NCBI GenBank assembly: GCA_963556495.2
Contig: OY747710.1
Location: 21,397,500 to 21,461,499 of the forward strand
Source: Valencia hispanica
Lineage: Eukaryota > Chordata > Actinopteri > Cyprinodontiformes > Valenciidae
Direction of reading: 5' to 3'
Length of the DNA stretch: 64,000 bases
Shown here: piece by piece, positions 1 through 13,301 of the stretch
Numbering within the stretch: position 1 is the first letter of the stretch
Layout: each line of letters begins with the position of its first letter
Translations under genes and position numbers: made by a program
Notes under the pieces: model-generated
The model's input: only the letters and a program-made list of their open reading frames with translations
The model's database searches: none
What the model was told of the DNA's origin: nothing

Positions 1-2278
1 GGGGGGGGGGTTGTCGCAAGGACATGGAGGACAGAGGACGTAATAGGTCACGCAGACGCAGGATGATATTAATGGAAGACAAAATATAGGGTAGGGACCA
101 GGGAGAGGAGTGGCAAGATGAAGGGAAAGATCGAGAAGAAGGAGATGGAAGGAGTGCAGAGAAAGCGACAGGTAGAAAGTGAAAGAAAAGGAAAAGGAGA
201 GAGGGATAGGGAGGTTAATTCAAATACAGAGACAAAAGTCTCCTGAGAAACTCAGAGAAGCTAAACAATTAGCTCAACTTGCTGTGTGTCCCACATACTG
301 GCTGTCCATCCTGCTGCACCCATCATATGCTATGAATACCCACACCCCCACCCAGCCCTTGGTCGTTAAGTCAACTACCTCCTGTTGCCATGTCAACAAC
401 ACCCCACCAGCTGCTCCAGTATTGGAGCCTGCATCCTCTCATCGTCTTCCTGCCTGCCCTTATTAGCAATTAGTCCTATTTCTGCAGAAAAGTTTGGACC
501 AGAATAACATGCGCGCGTGTCTTCAGGGAATGGAGTGTTCAGGGAAAAAGTGCAAAACGGCAAATATTGGAAGTGAGTTGCACACTGCTGAATGATAAAT
601 GAAATCCCAGCAGAGATTTAATGAATAAATAAATAAGACTGTAGCAAAGAAAAAAATAAATAAAATGATGATGTCTCAGCAAAGAACCGGTTAAAAAAGA
701 TAAATACATATAAAAATGGTCTAATGGTAAAAACAGATCTGATTAAAAAACCCTACAGATAAGACAAAAAACTCTAAATACCTTAGTTTGTGGTAATTTG
801 GAAGAAAATTCTCTCCAAAGACAGTCGTCCTCTCTTTTTCTCCTTTGCTCTTCGTCTGAATGCCTTCAATTGAAAATCTGGGGTGCACCTGTAGCTGGTC
901 AACTCAAAAAGGAAAAAAGGAAAAACAAACCCCAAAAAAGAGGTAGAAAAGCCAGAAAAAAACAGTGGCTAGGAGAGAAAAAGCAGCTCAGGAAACAAAA
1001 AACAACAACATAACTTCAAATGAGCACAATAGGCAATTTGAGTGGTTCAAGTTTTCAAAGAAGCAAACACAAAGGATTGAAGTGGTATATATCCGTTAAC
1101 CCAAAGGCAGGGTGAGTAGGAGTACGGGATGGAGAGGTGGTATTCTCTTTCCAAGATTGATTCGGTTTTACGAGGAAGAGGATGAGAGATAGAGAGAGAA
1201 TAAGACAGAAAGAGAGGGTGAAAAAAATAGAGAATGAGAGAGAGATAGAGAGAGAGAGAGCAGAGAAAGATTGAGGGGAATAGGCGGCGATTCATTTTGA
1301 AATCTGGGTTACTTCTCTCAGGAGAGGGTGAGGGAACCATAGCAAGGAGGACGAAGGATGCAGAAGCTGCCATTTTGCCACAATCAGTAAAGTATGGAAA
1401 TTCAAGTGCCAACTGGTTTCCACTTCCTTTTGTGCCAAACAGAGGGAGTAGAGAGAGAGCACTCTGCTTGGACCAGAAGAGATCCAAGAACAACAGAGGT
1501 GGAGAACACAAGGAATGATCAGTGTGGTTCTTGTCTAAGCTTGAATCTGAATGACAAGGTGATCTCCAGGCCTGAGAAATGAGCAATTGCAGGACATCAA
1601 CTGCATATCAATGATCTGAGTTCAGAACAAGTGGTGACATGATAACAGTGTCCCACTCTGCACTGAAAGCAGGTCAACCTAGCCTAATGGGAATAGTAGT
1701 TTCCTTCTGAGAGTGGGTGGCGGGCTATCAATCGTAAATAAACATATTTGTACAAAAACTGTTACAAAAGAGGTCACCATTCAAATACGTTTGCATTTCT
1801 TCTGTTTCAACTAAACTGTTTAAATGGGAGGAGGAGAAAAGGATTCAGAGAAACGATAAGTAAAAATAGTGGATTAATAGGATTAAACATTTAAATATTC
1901 TGTCCTCGCTAAAATCCAGACAGTAATTTGAAAAATGTTTTCAGTTGGGGGGAAAAACACATTAAGAAATGATCGTTTTAAACTTATTTTGGATGACACA
2001 CCTTAAAGTTCTAAAAAAAATTAATAAGTTTTTCTTTCCATTCATATTTTACTTTTAAGGTAATCAGAAGTTCTGGGAACTTTTAGGAGAGCTTTCGACT
2101 TCCATGGGGTATAAATATCCTGTTGCACAAAGGCTAATTTCTGTTAGCTACTCTTAAAAATAGGAAAGACAAGAAAACAGGTTATCCAAGCAAGACTGTA
2201 TGCTGATCTTCATGAAACCACAGCCAGGGCGCCCCCTGTTGAAGGGAGTGCTGATCATAATAACATGCAAAAGCCAAA
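1..2278. other. no gene recognised; purine-rich and A-rich sequence
   Basis: The window opens with ten G residues, possibly a contig-edge homopolymer. The stretch has A-rich sequence at about 600-1015 and a GAGA-rich tract at about 1180-1265. Open frames here are products of the purine bias; none has a recognisable domain. Confidence 0.6.
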
Positions 2279-2485
<207 letters not shown>

Positions 2486-5400
2486 GTGTACAACAAGTAA
2501 GGGAACTGTTATATACTACTATAACTATTGATAACTAACTACTGATAACTTCAGAGAGCCATCACTAAATTTCAAGTTGCAACGTTTGTAGTTGTACAAC
2601 TACAGACAACTACAGACATCTAAATATGCATTATCCCTTGTTTATGATGGCACTTCTTTTTTATTCTCGTAAACAGTCAGAGCAGTGATTAAAAAGCTTA
2701 AAACAGCTTGAACTGCAAAAAACAAGGCTGGGTGAGAACCCAAGTTTGTCTCAGCACCACACAGTGAGGAGAATGGTAAAGGAGGTTGCAGCAACAGCAT
2801 CTTCATTCACTTAGCCTCCATAACAATCATTAGACACTATCTACATGATAACCAGATGTTGGGAAAGCACATTAACCTGGGGAGACGCTACACAACCTTC
2901 AAAGTTGTGACATATTTTTGTGTCCCAGCTCAGCAGAAAGACTGGGGATCAAACAGTTAACTGAGTCTGCTGAGGGATCACACGCTACAGGATTTCTCAG
3001 ACCAACTAAAGCCAACTGAGTGTGTTAAACATTTCAGATTTTACAATAAATTTGTTTGTTTTATGTTAAAATATTTTTTACAGAAATGTCAGTTCATTAA
3101 CTTAAAACATATTACCTTTGTGTTCAATATCTCAATAGTTTGCTTCATTTTAATCAGGTTTTCTGTTGTTTTCGTAAATATTTGCGTATCTGTCTGTTGT
3201 TCTTTGTTAGTTTTTTATCACTACTTAATTTCACTAAGTTAGCTAAGAGTTTGTTTTATGTCCACTTTGCGCTTATACTCATAATGTATAGTTATAATCA
3301 AGTCATCTCACAGCAGATGTGTCCCTTACTCTCTTTTTCATTGGATTTCGGCAACCTGTGTTTGTGTCAACAATCGGTTCACACTACCCTTCTACATCCA
3401 GATGTTCCTCAAAAAGATTCAAACAGGTTTGATTGACTGTAATTAAGGTTGGGTCAGGTCGGTTCGCCTCACACACTTGCAGACTTCAGTTTTCACCTCC
3501 TCTCACACTAGTGGATTGTTGCACCGTCTCTCCCTGCTGACTGACCACAATTATTCCAGACCGATGCAGACTTTCCCTGACTAGGAATTGGAGGAATCAT
3601 GTCCCTAACTTTCTAGTATGTCCCGAACTTTAGAAAAAAAGCTATTTCTGTTCCTTCATAACAACTGTAAGCATGAGTATTTTTGCTAAATGCTAGTGGG
3701 ACTTTACCTGGAACTATGTCAGCAACAAACCCTCCATGAAAAAAAGAGGATGAATACATGAAAAAGTAGATCAAGACGCACAGTGAAGGATAGGTGATGC
3801 TGTGGGCCTGTTTCTCTTCCAAAGACTTTGGGAATCTTGTTAAAGGTCATTGTAGGAGTTTTTAAAACATCTCTGTGTGAAAGCTCTCCTGAAAGTTCTT
3901 TCAGGAGGATAAAGTAAAAATTCTGGAAGATCAACAAAGAAATGGCTCACCAGTTTCAAGGAACCCTCTCTCTGTGAGTGCTAATCCTAGGAAATGCTAC
4001 GGGAAAATGCACTAATAAGTGGGGCAATAGTTTAAAAAAATGTAATGTGAGATATTTATTTAACTTCACACATGGTAAATGTACTGAAATGAAAGGGTTG
4101 ATTTTTAAATGAATAAACTGATTTCCCTATTTCAACCACATCACAGAAAGTATGCAGACTAAGTTGCAAATAAATATTCCACTATTTAGTGTTTTGGATT
4201 TAATTTTAGACTTTCAAGGGAAATGCTAACCCTTTTTTGCACTTTCGCTATATAAGTTATAGTTTAGGTTCCTACCTGCCAAGGCCATTTCTTCTATTGA
4301 GGACATTGAAGTCTAGACCTCAATAAATTCCTATGTATTTAATGAAAAAAATAATTAAAAGAATGGTATCCAATCGCCTGCTTGGTTACCTGTGGTCCAC
4401 CGGGTTAGGGTGGAGGCACTACAATGTGAGGCAGCCAAACAAAATGTCCATTAACCAAGAAGAAGAATGTAGCTCGATTTGTTTGCCAACTTCAAATAGG
4501 TTAGAGAGAAAATTTTGACAGCTACTGTCCATCCATTTCAGGATAGAGACAAGACATTTGTCCCTATAAAAAACTGATTGGCATTATTACATTTACTTTA
4601 GTCCACAGGATTTGTTTATAACATTGACACCTACAGCATTTATGCCGCAACTTTGCATTAAATGGGAAAATAAATATTTGATACTGTATTTCATTTAATT
4701 TCAGTGTGTTTTGATGAATGAGCCTGAGTTCCCCTGATGCTTCAGATGATGTCACCTCCATGAATTAACTCACGCGTGCACACAAACAAACACATGTCAT
4801 ATACACGTATAAGTTTTACTTTAGTCATAAGTAAAGTATTACATTTAAATTCTGTTTTGGTCTCTACTTTGTAATCAATGAGCATGGGATAATTGATGGT
4901 GCACCTAGGTAATTTTGAAACACTGGATACGGCCTTCCTACCTTCTATTTTCCTTTAAAAACATTTCTGAACTAAAGTAAGCACACCTTTTACGGGATAG
5001 GAAGAACTGCCACAGTTAAAAAGAACTAATACCTGTAAATCACATAAGTAGTAAATGTTTTTTTTTTTTTCTGAAGATCATACTGCAATGATCATTTACA
5101 TTTTAGAGCCCCTGTTTGTTATACATTTTCTTTATGTTTTTATGTTTATCTTTTTTGAGTGAAGTGCATTCTCTTGGATCACTGAAACATTTCAGAAATA
5201 GGAAAGCAGAAGAAATTGAGATTAAGTAAAAGTAAGAGCCACCGAGTTAGGTTTAGAATTAATATGTATTTTAAGAAATGTTCTAACAAATTTGTATTCA
5301 TTCATTCATTATTATTATTGTTATTATTATTAAATAGTTATTGTTAGTGCCCTGTGGCAAAAACATGTTATAAGCAACAATTCTTTTACATTTCATTATT

Positions 5401-5600
5401 TTGGAGCTAACATTAGACCTTTGGGTCCACAAGAGTCCTTTGAGACCTCCTGGAATCTTCACAAAAAACATACATGGAGCTGGAAAAGGCTTTCTTTGGA
5501 TGAAAAAGTTTTTGGGAAATTTGGTTGGGAATGTTTTCTTTTTGGGGCTGATAAAATATTTGGTGTAAAACAGCTTGGGGATTTCCCTTTAGAAATCACC
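2486..5600. other. no gene recognised
   Basis: AT-rich sequence with a short (ATT)n patch near 5305-5335. I see no coding exon, RNA gene or classified repeat. Confidence 0.5.
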
Positions 5601-5604
5601 TGAT

Positions 5605-5710
5605 CAATATACATCCAGCTGTTTTGTGAAGGCCTCAAACTAGAGAACATTAATGAAGACCAAAGAACACAGCAGACAGATCAAGAAAAGTGTAAAGCAG
5701 GGTTAACTTA
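5605..5710 (+). mobile_element. small fragment of a Tc1-like element
   Basis: The segment reads catccagctgttttgtgaag, then gcctcaaactagagaacatt, then aagaccaaagaacacagcag. It parallels the pre-transposase part of the Tc1 copy at 55156-55320 (tcagctgtttttgagagaac, then gaccaaggaacataacagac). Both ends fade into unrelated sequence. Confidence 0.6.
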
Positions 5711-7273
5711 TTGTTTTGAAATTTGACAGACCAGGCACAGCAAGATATATTATGAGATGCAACCAAGTGGGCCATTGTGACTCTGTGTGTTCAAATTGAA
5801 CACCAGGTTGTCCACAAATTATAAACTTGCTGACCTCAAGCAATTGCATGTGCAACAAACACTGAAACCCCAGTTGCTCCTGTTGACTGGTGAGCTTTAA
5901 ATATGGCAGCTTTTCAATAATTGCTGTTTTACCGGATGTGTTTGTGAAACCTGACACAAGGGTCCGTAAGGAACCTTGTTAGGGTTTCAAAGCTAAAAAA
6001 AAAGGCACAGATTTTTCTATGTTTACATCTAACTCAACAGAAAAAAACAATCCATATTTTCCACAATGTCAAACAATTTCTTCAAGCTTAAAGAACTTAA
6101 TGCTTTTAAGCTGTTTTACAGCAAATATTTTTTCAGCCCCAACAGCGGGAACAAATGTTTGCTCTCTTAATGTCAGTAATGCAAACACACACACATACAA
6201 GCAATAACTGTCCATGCATGGCTGTGGTCCTTAGCTGATCCTGCGAGACGGGAGCAGAGAGGCAGGCGAACAGGGGATGATGGGGTGGATTGGTGTGGGA
6301 CACAGAGACTGAGAGAGGGAGCAAGGGGTTGAAGGTCTAATTAATGGAAATGTAGGTTATTAGTCTCCTGATGAGGACACAGGCAGAGAATTAATTAACA
6401 ATTATAATTAGCAAGATTGTTAGAGAGCAAAATGGTGTCATCCAGAAAGATAAGGATGACTTTGCGTGCAGATATGTGTGTGTGTGTGTGTGTGCGTGCA
6501 TCACAGGCTATTGTTGAGTGCCTTTGCATGAAAAAATGAAACAGCTGTGTGAACATGCCGTGTCTGACAATGATATGTTATTTCAGCATTAGTCATGCAG
6601 AAACAGCAGCTGATTGGGTATGATAGGGGGTTTTCCTCCACACAGACCGTCATCAAATGAGCAGCCATTACTGACATCATTTTCTGGCTCATAAGGCTCT
6701 TTCTCTCCGTCAGCCTTATCTTGAATTAGTCATGTTCTTTTTCTTTTGTCACAAACAAATAAGGAGGATGCATATCCATAGTGATGAACAGGGAAAGAGA
6801 GACCTGACCACAGAAATACAAGCTGAGGTACTGAAATTTAACAGCGGATTTAAGAACAAAACACAAAAAGCTTCTATTTCTATTCCAGGCAAGATGAGTC
6901 AGCACTTGTGGCTCCAAACCTTCTGTATCAGGGTGCTTTTGCATGGCCAATGAAGCATGGATTCCAGTGTTTGATCATAAAAGCAAGTGGCTGGCTGGTG
7001 CGCAGCCAGCAGGTGATGCATTAAACAACAAAAAGCACACACTGCAAAAACTCTCTAATTCAGCCTGCACGATTAAAAGCAGCGACAGGAGCCTTTAGAA
7101 AAATAAGTATAGATGAATTAATAAAACACCATTAAAACTAAACTGTTTCTAAATTACTCCTCACCATCAGCCTCCATTCTCTGTTTTTTGGCCTACAGAT
7201 GGCTATCTTATTGTTTCTGACCATGTCTTAATGAAACAGAAAATTCACTGAATGCACTGATAGAACCCTTTTC
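5711..7273. other. no gene recognised; possible conserved noncoding segment
   Basis: Complex, non-repetitive sequence. The part at about 6320-6720 has several TAATTA-type homeodomain-like motifs and mixed composition that would suit a conserved noncoding element, but conservation cannot be tested here. Confidence 0.3.
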
Positions 7274-7284
7274 TGTGTGTGTGT

Positions 7285-7315
<31 letters not shown>

Positions 7316-7324
7316 GGGGGGGGG
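7274..7324. repeat. (TG)n followed by a long poly-G run
   Basis: About 12 TG units pass into some 26 consecutive G residues, a potential quadruplex-forming tract. The G count may be affected by sequencing error. Confidence 0.9.
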
Positions 7325-7696
7325 CTTGACTTGAACCACTCTAGCATTTACATGCATCTATTATCATGTAACGAGCGCTCATTCGCATCGAGCTGCTGCT
7401 TCAACCCGGCAGGCTGGCTTTCTCCTCCGAAGAAATTAAGGTAAATTGACTTGCCTAACTGTTGTTCTTGGAATCAGGGGAGAAGTGGTGTCTGTGGTAA
7501 TCATATCTGTCTATTAAATTTGTCTGCTCAGGACCAAAGTGGCTCAGTTTGCCAGTTTATCGTGTTTTTTTCTGGTAGGGAGCACTTCTATTTGTTTTGT
7601 TAATGAAGAGTGGAGTCTGCTGTGTTTTTGGAAGAGAGCAACCAACCTCAAAGCCAGTCAGATGAGACATTTGGCAGGCGATTAGGGTCTGTCAAC

Positions 7697-7782
7697 ATGG
7701 ACTACAAACTCTCAATGTGGAAGCAAATAAGCCTGCCCTTCATATTTGTTTTACTACTGACCTGCCTCTCAGTGCAACAGCA
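7697..7782 (+). CDS. candidate signal-peptide-encoding first exon (unidentified gene)
   Basis: An ATG in a good context (gtcaacATGG) opens a short frame: MDYKLSMWKQIS, then a hydrophobic core LPFIFVLLLTCLSV, then QQQ, directly followed by a donor-like GTAAGG. This is the shape of a first coding exon of a secreted or membrane protein: a basic n-region, a hydrophobic core and a polar c-region. No homologous family is recognised and no downstream partner exon was found on the plus strand, so it may be a chance frame. Upstream frame residues also exist (from 7610), but the internal ATG fits a signal peptide better. Confidence 0.22.
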
Positions 7783-7819
7783 AGTAAGGCTGAGAGCAAA
7801 AGCAGCATCCAAAAATTAG

Positions 7820-8732
7820 AAAAAATTGTGCAGATCAAATTAGATCTGTAACGATATGGATGTTAAACATTTGCAGTTAGTTGCTACATAACAATTTTTG
7901 TTTTTCAGTATATAATGTTATGTCCTGTAGGGATGTCCTGATCTAAACCCAAGTATTGATCAGGGTTCCTTATCACATTTATCTATATTGGTCTAATTTG
8001 TTTTTGTCACCTGCACCCCCAGAAAGATGGATTGCCATGTTTTTCACAGCTAATTTGGAACAAGCAAGACTTTTCTTGTGGCAAAACTGCATCATGGTTT
8101 GTGTAAATAATTTTTAGATCAAATTTTGCATTTCCACTTAGAGTCCAAGCATGTTTTACTCTTTATTTTGACAATCACAATGAGAGAGAGGCTGCAGCAT
8201 ATTACTGCCCATTGTCACTGTTCCTATTATCTGGTTTCTCTCCTTGTACTTTGCAACAAGCAACAAATCTAACAACTTTATTGTGTGAAAGAGAAACAAT
8301 GAAAGTCTTATTGGAAACTTTTTCCTGTTGGCGGTTGGAACTGATGCTTTAATAAAAACACAAATTTAAACAGATTTTTCTGCTTGTAAAGGAGCAGATC
8401 TTGTACCATTATATAAAGATTTTTTTAAACTGCTTCAAAAGTAGCTTACTCTAAAATGGGAATATAAATGTATTTAATTTTCTTTAAAGGAGTCATAACT
8501 TAGTATTACCTTGGATATCCATGCTCTATTATAGTCTTTCAGGCCCTTCTAAAAAAGAAAAGTTGAAAAAAAGTGAAAAAGATTAACACAGAGCTCCTCT
8601 GACCCTTATTTCTGAAGGCATTATTGTCTCGCGAGATCTGATGCGATATTTTGGCTGTCGTGGACAGGCATTGTAATAATGCAAATGAGGGACGCGTTGG
8701 TTTGGTGGCTGGAAGGAGGGGGGTTGACACCG
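7820..8732. other. no gene recognised
   Basis: AT-rich sequence. Its right part, from about 8640, is probably the flank of the THAP-bearing transposon fragment interrupted by the hAT at 8741, because the target octamer joins both sides. Confidence 0.4.
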
Positions 8733-8740
8733 CAGGTAAC

Positions 8741-9752
8741 CAGTGTTGCCAACTTAGCGACTTTGTCACTATTTTTAACGACTTTTCAGACCCCCTTAAC
8801 GTTTTTTCCAAAAAGCACCTAGCAACAAATCTAGCGACATTTCTGACCACCCTTACCTACTTTCTGTGAAACTTTGTCACCGATATTTCCTGCAGTTTAG
8901 AGACCCAGCTTGCTCCTTCCCTACGCTCAGAAAGGGAATGATCTGCGCATGTGTATGCAGCATGATCAGACTATGTCCACTAACCAATCATAAACCCATT
9001 TCACCCAATCACAAACGAAGTTGTTTGGTAGTTAATGTTAATTCAAAAGTAAAAAATAACTGCATGTATATAAGACCGATCTTTCAACGGGAATTAAGGC
9101 AGAAGCTTGTCTGTACTATGCTGCATCGGCATCTCACACCTGTGGTGCATTCAAGGAACGTTCGAAATGTATGGTGAGTTAAAAAACGTAGGACATTTAA
9201 AACTTATGACAAAACCCCCCCACTGAAAATAATACCATAAGAAATAAACTTCTGTTTAGTGGCAGTTGGCAAGAAACATTTGATGCATGCTAAATATGCC
9301 CTACTTATTTTTACAAAGTACTAAAAAACAAACAACTATATTCTCTGTATTAATTTCATCTTCTTGAAATATCTCAGCAAAAAAATTTTTTTTTCCAGAA
9401 CTTTAAATTTTGTTTAAAAGGTTTTTGATGTCCAGTTGCAATTTGATATCTTGTAAATTTTGTACCAGTTTTCTCCACAGTTTACTTCAGGCAAAATAAT
9501 AGAACAAGGTCCACAGTCTCTTCTTGAAGACAGAAGTCACATTTCCCTGTAGCATGTTCCCCTGTTTAAATAATGTATTTTTTAACCCTCTAATCTTTAT
9601 CTAAATATAATTATTTCCTCCTTTCGGTTTTACTCGTCATCACGTGATGACATCATCATTATGCAAATTAGCGTATGATGTCGTCTGGCGACATCTAGCG
9701 ACTTTCTGGGGCAACTTCCACTACTTTCTGTTGGAGACAGTTGGCAACACTG
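8741..9752. mobile_element. non-autonomous hAT transposon, 1,012 bp
   Basis: The element starts CAGTGTTGCCAACT and ends with the exact reverse complement of those 14 bases. It is flanked by a perfect 8-bp duplication CAGGTAAC (8733-8740 and 9753-9760). An 8-bp duplication and CAG...CTG ends are the signature of the hAT superfamily. Subterminal AGCGAC motifs recur inside both ends. No transposase frame is present, so it must have been moved in trans. Confidence 0.93.
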
Positions 9753-9869
9753 CAGGTAACGCTTCAGCATCTCTAACCCATATCTTCTACTCCCGCTAGC
9801 ATACAATAGCCACATTAGCAGTTAGCTGCTGTTTGTTACACACAGCAGAGCAATAAAAACACAGCCTTA

Positions 9870-10041
9870 CCGTTTCAATTCCAGGCAAGTCTCTGATTGT
9901 TGGAATCGCCCCTTTTTCCAAACGGAGCTTCGATGCCAACTTCGCCTGATATTGTCCCAAATTCGTAAAGGATTCCGGTGTAAAAAAAAAGAAAAAAATA
10001 TTTCCATGTTGATTCTGGCAGTCAACAACAGAGCAACTCAC
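9870..10041 (-). pseudogene. THAP-like zinc-finger exon fragment from a transposon
   Basis: The minus-strand translation contains CSVVDCQNQHG, a run of Phe, then ESFTNLGQYQAKLASKLRLE and KGAIPTI, followed by a donor-like GTAAGG after GIET. A Cys pair near the start and a closing (G)A(I/V)PTI are features of THAP DNA-binding domains, which are common in P-element, Kolobok and some Harbinger transposon proteins. The middle of a normal THAP domain is missing, so this is a remnant. The neighbouring hAT at 8741-9752 probably inserted into the same older element. Confidence 0.4.
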
Positions 10042-10182
10042 GTGTGCACTACGTTTCTGGTAGAAATGGTTTTAGCTGATTTAGCTGATTAAAATAAAAG
10101 GCTGACACGAATATGTCTGTTTCATGCATCATTGCGTGAAGAAACTTTCTGCATCTTTCACAGTCGAGTTCGTACTTCGAAT

Positions 10183-10460
10183 CAGTGATGTGTCCGTTGT
10201 GAACAAACCGGCTCTAAGAGCTAACTCTTTGAAGTGAACGATGGGAGCCGGCTCGTCATTGGGAGCCGTTTTTTTTTTTTTTACCCCCCCCCCCCCCCCC
10301 GCTTGTTTTGGTACATTTGGTACACATCGTTTTGCATTAATTTTGGTAATAAATACACTTTAAGCAACAGAAAATCTGAGGAGCCGAAAGAGCCGGCTCT
10401 TTATGGTGAATCAAGCCAAAAGAACTGGCTCTCCAAAAAGAGCTGGAATTCCCATCACCA
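10183..10460. mobile_element. candidate hAT-like MITE with GAGCCGGCTC motifs
   Basis: The left end reads cagtgatgtg and the right end, on the opposite strand, reads gtgatggg. Inside both ends are palindromic gagccggctc-type motifs in mirrored positions. A homopolymer T run and C run lie in the middle. The target duplication is not clear, so the boundaries are approximate. Confidence 0.45.
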
Positions 10461-10671
10461 GAATTCAGTAATGGCGGCGCTCGACTGAATTTGAGGGGGA
10501 GAGGAGTTAGGGGGAGAGGGGAGAGCGGGCTTCCTGCAGCATAGGTCTGCGATGTCTATATATGGTATATCCTGCGCCGACTTGACTTCAAGTCGGCCAG
10601 AAATTAAAACCACGTATTTGAGTGCACATGGGCTGGTTGACGAACCCAGGGGTAAACAAACGCTTCACTTT

Positions 10672-10719
10672 TAAATATCGGCTTCCCGATGTGTATAAAT
10701 ATCGGCTTCCCGATGTGTA
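10672..10719 (+). repeat. two-copy 24-bp tandem repeat
   Basis: Two identical adjacent units beginning taaatatcggcttcccgatg; each contains the small palindrome-like atcggcttcccgat. Confidence 0.9.
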
Positions 10720-13285
10720 TAATCGTTAGGCAATCATAACATACATTTTTTCTCATGGAAAAGTGAAAATTACAGGTCATAACTCCTTAATAAGATCTAT
10801 ATTTTGCTTTACCGGTCTATCACTTCTTGATGCTAAATCCCAAGGCATTCAATATTTTTCTTTAATTACAAACAAAAGAAACTTTTGAACAGGAATCTAC
10901 ACAAGTTAGAAATACCTTTTATGGTCACTTATAACATTCTTTCAAATTTACCAATCACCTTTTCTATTCAAGTTTTAAAGATGTTCAGAATTCTTTAAGC
11001 GGGTTCTGTGAAGTTATTATTTACAGGGACTTTCTTGCAGTAGAAAGCAGTAATAGCTGCAAAAGAGGAAGAAATCCTGATGCTAACCCTTATAGAGCCC
11101 CTTATGAAACTACAACTAACCCCACAATTCAAATTGACCATTTCTGGTCTGTTGCTATCCATTACTATTTTACAGACAGTAAACCTTAACTGTTTTGCAA
11201 GACACGGCTGTTTAGTTTTCTGATCAGCTGAGACATTCATTATACTGTAAAATTGTAGTCTTTCGGAGGTCAGAAAGCTCCTTGAATGGAAGCTTGTGCT
11301 TTGACATTGCTACATAAAGTGTTTTTTTTACTGTTTCAGTCTCCAGTTCTTTAAAAGTGGTCAAATTCACATTTTACTGTATTTCTTTGATTGATTTAGA
11401 TCTCTGAAGGATGTGGCTCACTGTACAGCATTAAGATGTTAACAAACCACATGCAGAAATTCAAAGGATGCTAAAGGCACAAAAACTCTGAAAAAAAAAA
11501 CCCCCAACCTCCTACCACTGGATGAACAGTCCATCTGTGGCCTAACTGAGTTTTACTCATGGCAACAATGGCACTGGGAATGGGATACAATACAGTTTCT
11601 ACACAATATCTCTCTGTTTTGTCTCACTGTGCTTTCCTCTAACTAACAGTTCTTCCTTTGTATTTTTTGGCTCATAAAGATAGCCTCTTATCTCTTCAGA
11701 AAATGCAGCTCTTCATTACTGTTGTAATTGCTTGTTTTTACTGTCTCATAGTTGATTTAAAATAACACCGGTGGAATCACAGTCTCAGCTGATCAGGCAG
11801 ACTGGCACCGCTTGTAGCCTAAGGACAAGTAATTTCATGAGATAACGTTAATAGTTGATTAAGAAAATGGCAACAAGCTTAATAACTGCATCATGCAAAA
11901 GTGCAAAGATGATTGGTTGGCTCTGGTATTATTTTCAGTTAGACTTGTTTTATGTGACTAGAAAAGGCTCCAGGGAGACTACCCATTAGCCTCAAAGTAC
12001 TATGAAGATTTTCTTTTGCTCTCCTCATTTTAAAATCCCACTCTGCAATAACTTCTTTCTGCAACCAATAATTTAAAAGTAGCCAGTAATGAATTTAAGG
12101 ATTTGGACCAAGTGACTTGTTAACATTTAGCCAATAGTGTAATAAGTTATTGTAATAAGAAGTTAGTGTAATAAGAATAGTAAAATAGTAAAATTACAAA
12201 TCTAAACACATAAATTATTGTCTAAATTAAAATCTTAGCATATAACTCTTAAATTGGACATCCACTATATCTGTTCTTGATGAGTAAAATGCATAAAAAC
12301 TGCCAAAAAACTATTTTATTTTCCAGAAGTGCAGTCTTCTTTATGTATAAAAACATAATCGGCTGCAGTTAGATGTTTTAATAATGCTATACCAATATCA
12401 TAATAATCAGTCAATAACATAATACCATTATTACATTGCTTTTAAATTGTTAATTTGGGATGAGATAAAAAAAAACTTTACATTGTTAACAAGTTATATT
12501 ATTAACTGTATTGGTTTTGAAATGGACCGAATTATTGTCAGTTATCACAATATCTGCCATTATTACATTGCTGGTTGCTACCCAACCGTCTAGTGATGAC
12601 AACTTCACTGAGACAATCTAACTTATCCATGAAATTTAAAAAGCAATCTATGTTGAAGTGAAATTTTATTCGAACTAGCTTTTGAAAGAACCAAATGCAG
12701 AGATCCAGGAGTAGGCAGACAGGCATGTGGTGGTACCAAAAACACAAAACTTTAATAATTAATCTGAGGCATAGGAGGTCCAAAGGCAAAATCAAAGCGA
12801 TGCTAGGCATCATGGAGTCAGTAGCACAGAGGATCTGAGAACTGGCTGAGAAAGAGTACTGAGAGGGACGGCTGGTGAAGGGAAACAGATATGCCGATTG
12901 AAAATATTCTTCAGGAGGTGAACTGGGGAAATTAAAACCAGAGGAACTGGGAACAAAAGGGAGCTATAGTTAAAGAGACAATCAGACGCCAAAATAAAAA
13001 TTACATAAACAGATTGATGCAACATTCCAACATTTTATACCTCTTCAGTTTAGGTTTTTTCCTATACCCAACATTACCGGATATGATATTAGGTTTGCTG
13101 TGATAGAGCAATTTGTATAGACAATGCATTAATTTCTAACCCCTCCAGAAAATACAGTCTACCAACAGGAAGCTATTAAAAGTTCTTTAGCCTGATCAAA
13201 GGGGTCATCAGCTGTCATATTTTTGTAGGATTGAACTGCCCAAAACCAAAATCTGAACCCAAAAAGTTTTCAAATAATAAATAGT
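10720..13285. other. no gene recognised
   Basis: AT-rich intergenic sequence. The stretch at about 12660-13020 has a texture and wording (for example cataggaggtccaaaggc) that I associate with a repeated retroelement region in fish, but I cannot classify it. The part at 11750-11920 is complex and could be conserved noncoding DNA. Confidence 0.35.
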
Positions 13286-13301
13286 TAAATAAAAATGGTT
13301 C

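Noticed and set aside
1047..1586. 179-residue minus-strand open frame
   Set aside because: It lies opposite a GAGA-rich tract, its translation is Ser/Leu/Tyr low complexity in that part, and no domain or splice context supports it.
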